NCBI GenBank assembly: GCA_030043815.1
Contig: JASHWX010000056.1
Span: forward strand, 1 to 6,309
Length of the DNA: 6,309 nucleotides
From: Candidatus Rhabdochlamydia sp.
GTDB taxonomy: Bacteria; Chlamydiota; Chlamydiia; Chlamydiales; Rhabdochlamydiaceae
Direction of reading: 5' to 3'
Shown piece after piece: positions 5,499 through 6,309 of this stretch. Each line of letters starts with the position of its first letter. Within the stretch, counting starts at the first letter, position 1. The translations under genes and the position numbers were made by a program. The notes beneath the pieces are model-generated. The model searched no databases and was not told the origin of the DNA. It worked only from the letters and a program-made list of their open reading frames with translations.

Positions 5499-5921
5499 AT
5501 GGCAGCAGCACCAACCCCAGTCGGCTATCCTAATCATTTGACCCTTTCCAATCAGTCATATTATCTTCCCGCCGCTGTAGATACACTCACTGGCCGAAAA
5601 TATTTAGAGGGCAAAGTATCACCCATCGTGAACCCCGCAATTTCAAAAGATCCTCGTGAGCTTGCGATGCTGCGGGAGCAAATTTTTCAAAGTCCTAACG
5701 CTGAACATGTCAAGATTCCGATTAAAGATGGCGCCTTGCTCGACGGTGTTTTATTTAAGACGGAAAACAGCAGAGGGGTCATTTATTATTGCTTGGGAAG
5801 AGAGGGCTGTTACGAGTACGTTGCAAAAAGAGATGACCTCGTAGCATGGATGATCGATTTCTTTACAAGCTATGTCGGCGATGATATCGATATTTTACTC
5901 GTCAACCCTAGTCTTGAATAA
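5499..5921 (+). CDS. Hypothetical protein resembling the N-terminal part of a chlamydial-type alpha/beta-hydrolase-like protein, probably truncated
   Basis: This 140-residue ORF has an AGAGG Shine-Dalgarno inside the end of the previous gene and starts two bases after that stop. Its N-terminus (1-45) is proline-rich and uncharacterised. NPAISKDPRELAMLREQIFQ (from residue 45) and VKIPIKDGALLDGVLFKT (71-88) recall the leader and first strands of the CHLPS/DUF818 hydrolase-like family. GVIYYCLGREGCYE (92-105) fits the strand and oxyanion loop, and DIDILLVNP (130-138) fits the next core strand. An alpha/beta hydrolase would then need another 150-200 residues with the GxSxG nucleophile elbow, His and Asp. 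The ORF stops instead, and the ABC transporter begins one base later. No continuation is visible in the other plus frames: after the stop the same frame hits a second TAA within about five codons. I read it as a C-terminally truncated remnant that may still be translated. Family assignment is from memory and tentative. Confidence 0.55.
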   Translation: MAAAPTPVGYPNHLTLSNQSYYLPAAVDTLTGRKYLEGKVSPIVNPAISKDPRELAMLREQIFQSPNAEHVKIPIKDGALLDGVLFKTENSRGVIYYCLGREGCYEYVAKRDDLVAWMIDFFTSYVGDDIDILLVNPSLE

Positions 5922-5922
5922 C

Positions 5923-6309
5923 GTGGTTTCTTATAAAGAACTCATCCGTTTTGTCTGGCAATTCATGCGACGTCAGGGATGGGCCTTTTTCTTTCTATTT
6001 CTCATCGATTCCTTCACTTGGTCGCTCGATGCTTTGCTGTGGCCGTATATCTTAAGCGTGGTGATTGATATCTTCACTCGCTTTGAAGGGGACCGCATGG
6101 CCGCCTGGGAGGCGCTCAAAGCTCCCATCATTGGAGGGGTGTGCTTAGTCATCTACGTCGAGACCATGTCCCGCACGATGGGCTTTCTGCTCGCCAAAGC
6201 CACGCCTAAGCTCCAAGCCGATCTCCGCATGGCGATGTTCGATCATATCCAGCGCCATTCTCCGCACTACTTTAATGAGCGATTTTCAGGAAGCCTTGCC
6301 AACAAGATG
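5923..6309 (+). CDS. ABC exporter, N-terminal transmembrane domain (partial, runs off right edge)
   Basis: The frame is open from GTG at 5923 through the window end (129 codons). Residues 20-51 (WAFFFLFLIDSF to VVIDIF) and about 68-91 (APIIGGVCLVIYVE to GFLLA) are the first two membrane segments of a type I ABC exporter. They are followed by the intracellular-loop signature ADLRMAMFDHIQ, then HSPHYFNERFSGSLANKM, which is conserved in fused permease-ATPase exporters of the MsbA/MdlB type. The nucleotide-binding domain would lie beyond the window. The GTG is one base after the preceding stop, with only a weak Shine-Dalgarno, so coupling to the upstream gene is likely. ATG codons further in would cut into the cytoplasmic N-terminal helix. 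The substrate cannot be told from this part. Because the upstream neighbours are small orphans, the context gives little help, although lipid or LPS-precursor export is common in the family. Confidence 0.88.
   Translation, partial: MVSYKELIRFVWQFMRRQGWAFFFLFLIDSFTWSLDALLWPYILSVVIDIFTRFEGDRMAAWEALKAPIIGGVCLVIYVETMSRTMGFLLAKATPKLQADLRMAMFDHIQRHSPHYFNERFSGSLANKM

Noticed and set aside
1..6309. CRISPR array, tRNA, rRNA, riboswitch or DGR template/variable repeats
   Set aside because: I saw no regularly spaced repeats, no cloverleaf-like sequence, no rRNA-like stretch and no near-identical repeat pair; coding genes fill almost the whole window.

Overview
The window reads as a compact bacterial chromosome segment in which nearly every base is coding. 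It holds one edge fragment of a reverse transcriptase, a DUF4143-type AAA ATPase, two lipopolysaccharide inner-core glycosyltransferases, a 2OG-Fe(II) oxygenase, an apparently exported tandem-HIT protein, two small genes of uncertain function and the start of an ABC exporter. The LPS genes show a Gram-negative organism. Overall flavour (small secreted orphan proteins, a fragment resembling the chlamydial CHLPS/DUF818 hydrolase-like family, a DUF4143 ATPase) suggests an environmental Chlamydiota such as a Parachlamydia/Waddlia/Simkania relative. That is an inference from memory of families, not a search result.

Left part (1-1604): on the minus strand, positions 1 to about 140 encode the middle of a reverse transcriptase with the LGxxxSQ signature typical of diversity-generating retroelement (DGR) enzymes. 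Its 5' half is missing and it runs off the window edge. Immediately next to it, on the plus strand, is an intact DUF4143 AAA ATPase, lower in G+C than what follows. Together these look like an accessory or mobile segment.

Middle (1620-3352): a WaaE/KdtX-like GT2 glycosyltransferase (plus) and a clear WaaC heptosyltransferase I (minus) converge and overlap by 43 bp at their 3' ends. In known systems WaaC adds the first heptose to Kdo and WaaE puts glucose on that heptose, so the pair could act in consecutive steps.

Minus operon (5082 to 2321): HIT-like protein, oxygenase and WaaC are packed with a 12 bp gap and then an 11 bp overlap. A 12-codon leader ORF with a strong Shine-Dalgarno precedes the HIT gene, separated from it by one base. 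Plus operon (5110 to beyond 6309): a small exported protein, an apparently truncated alpha/beta-hydrolase-like protein and an ABC exporter, with gaps of 2 bp and 1 bp.

The junction between the two divergent operons (about 5040-5155) is the most structured non-coding element. Predicted promoters point towards each other, so the 5' ends of the two mRNAs would overlap, and both Shine-Dalgarno sequences form the two arms of one inverted repeat.
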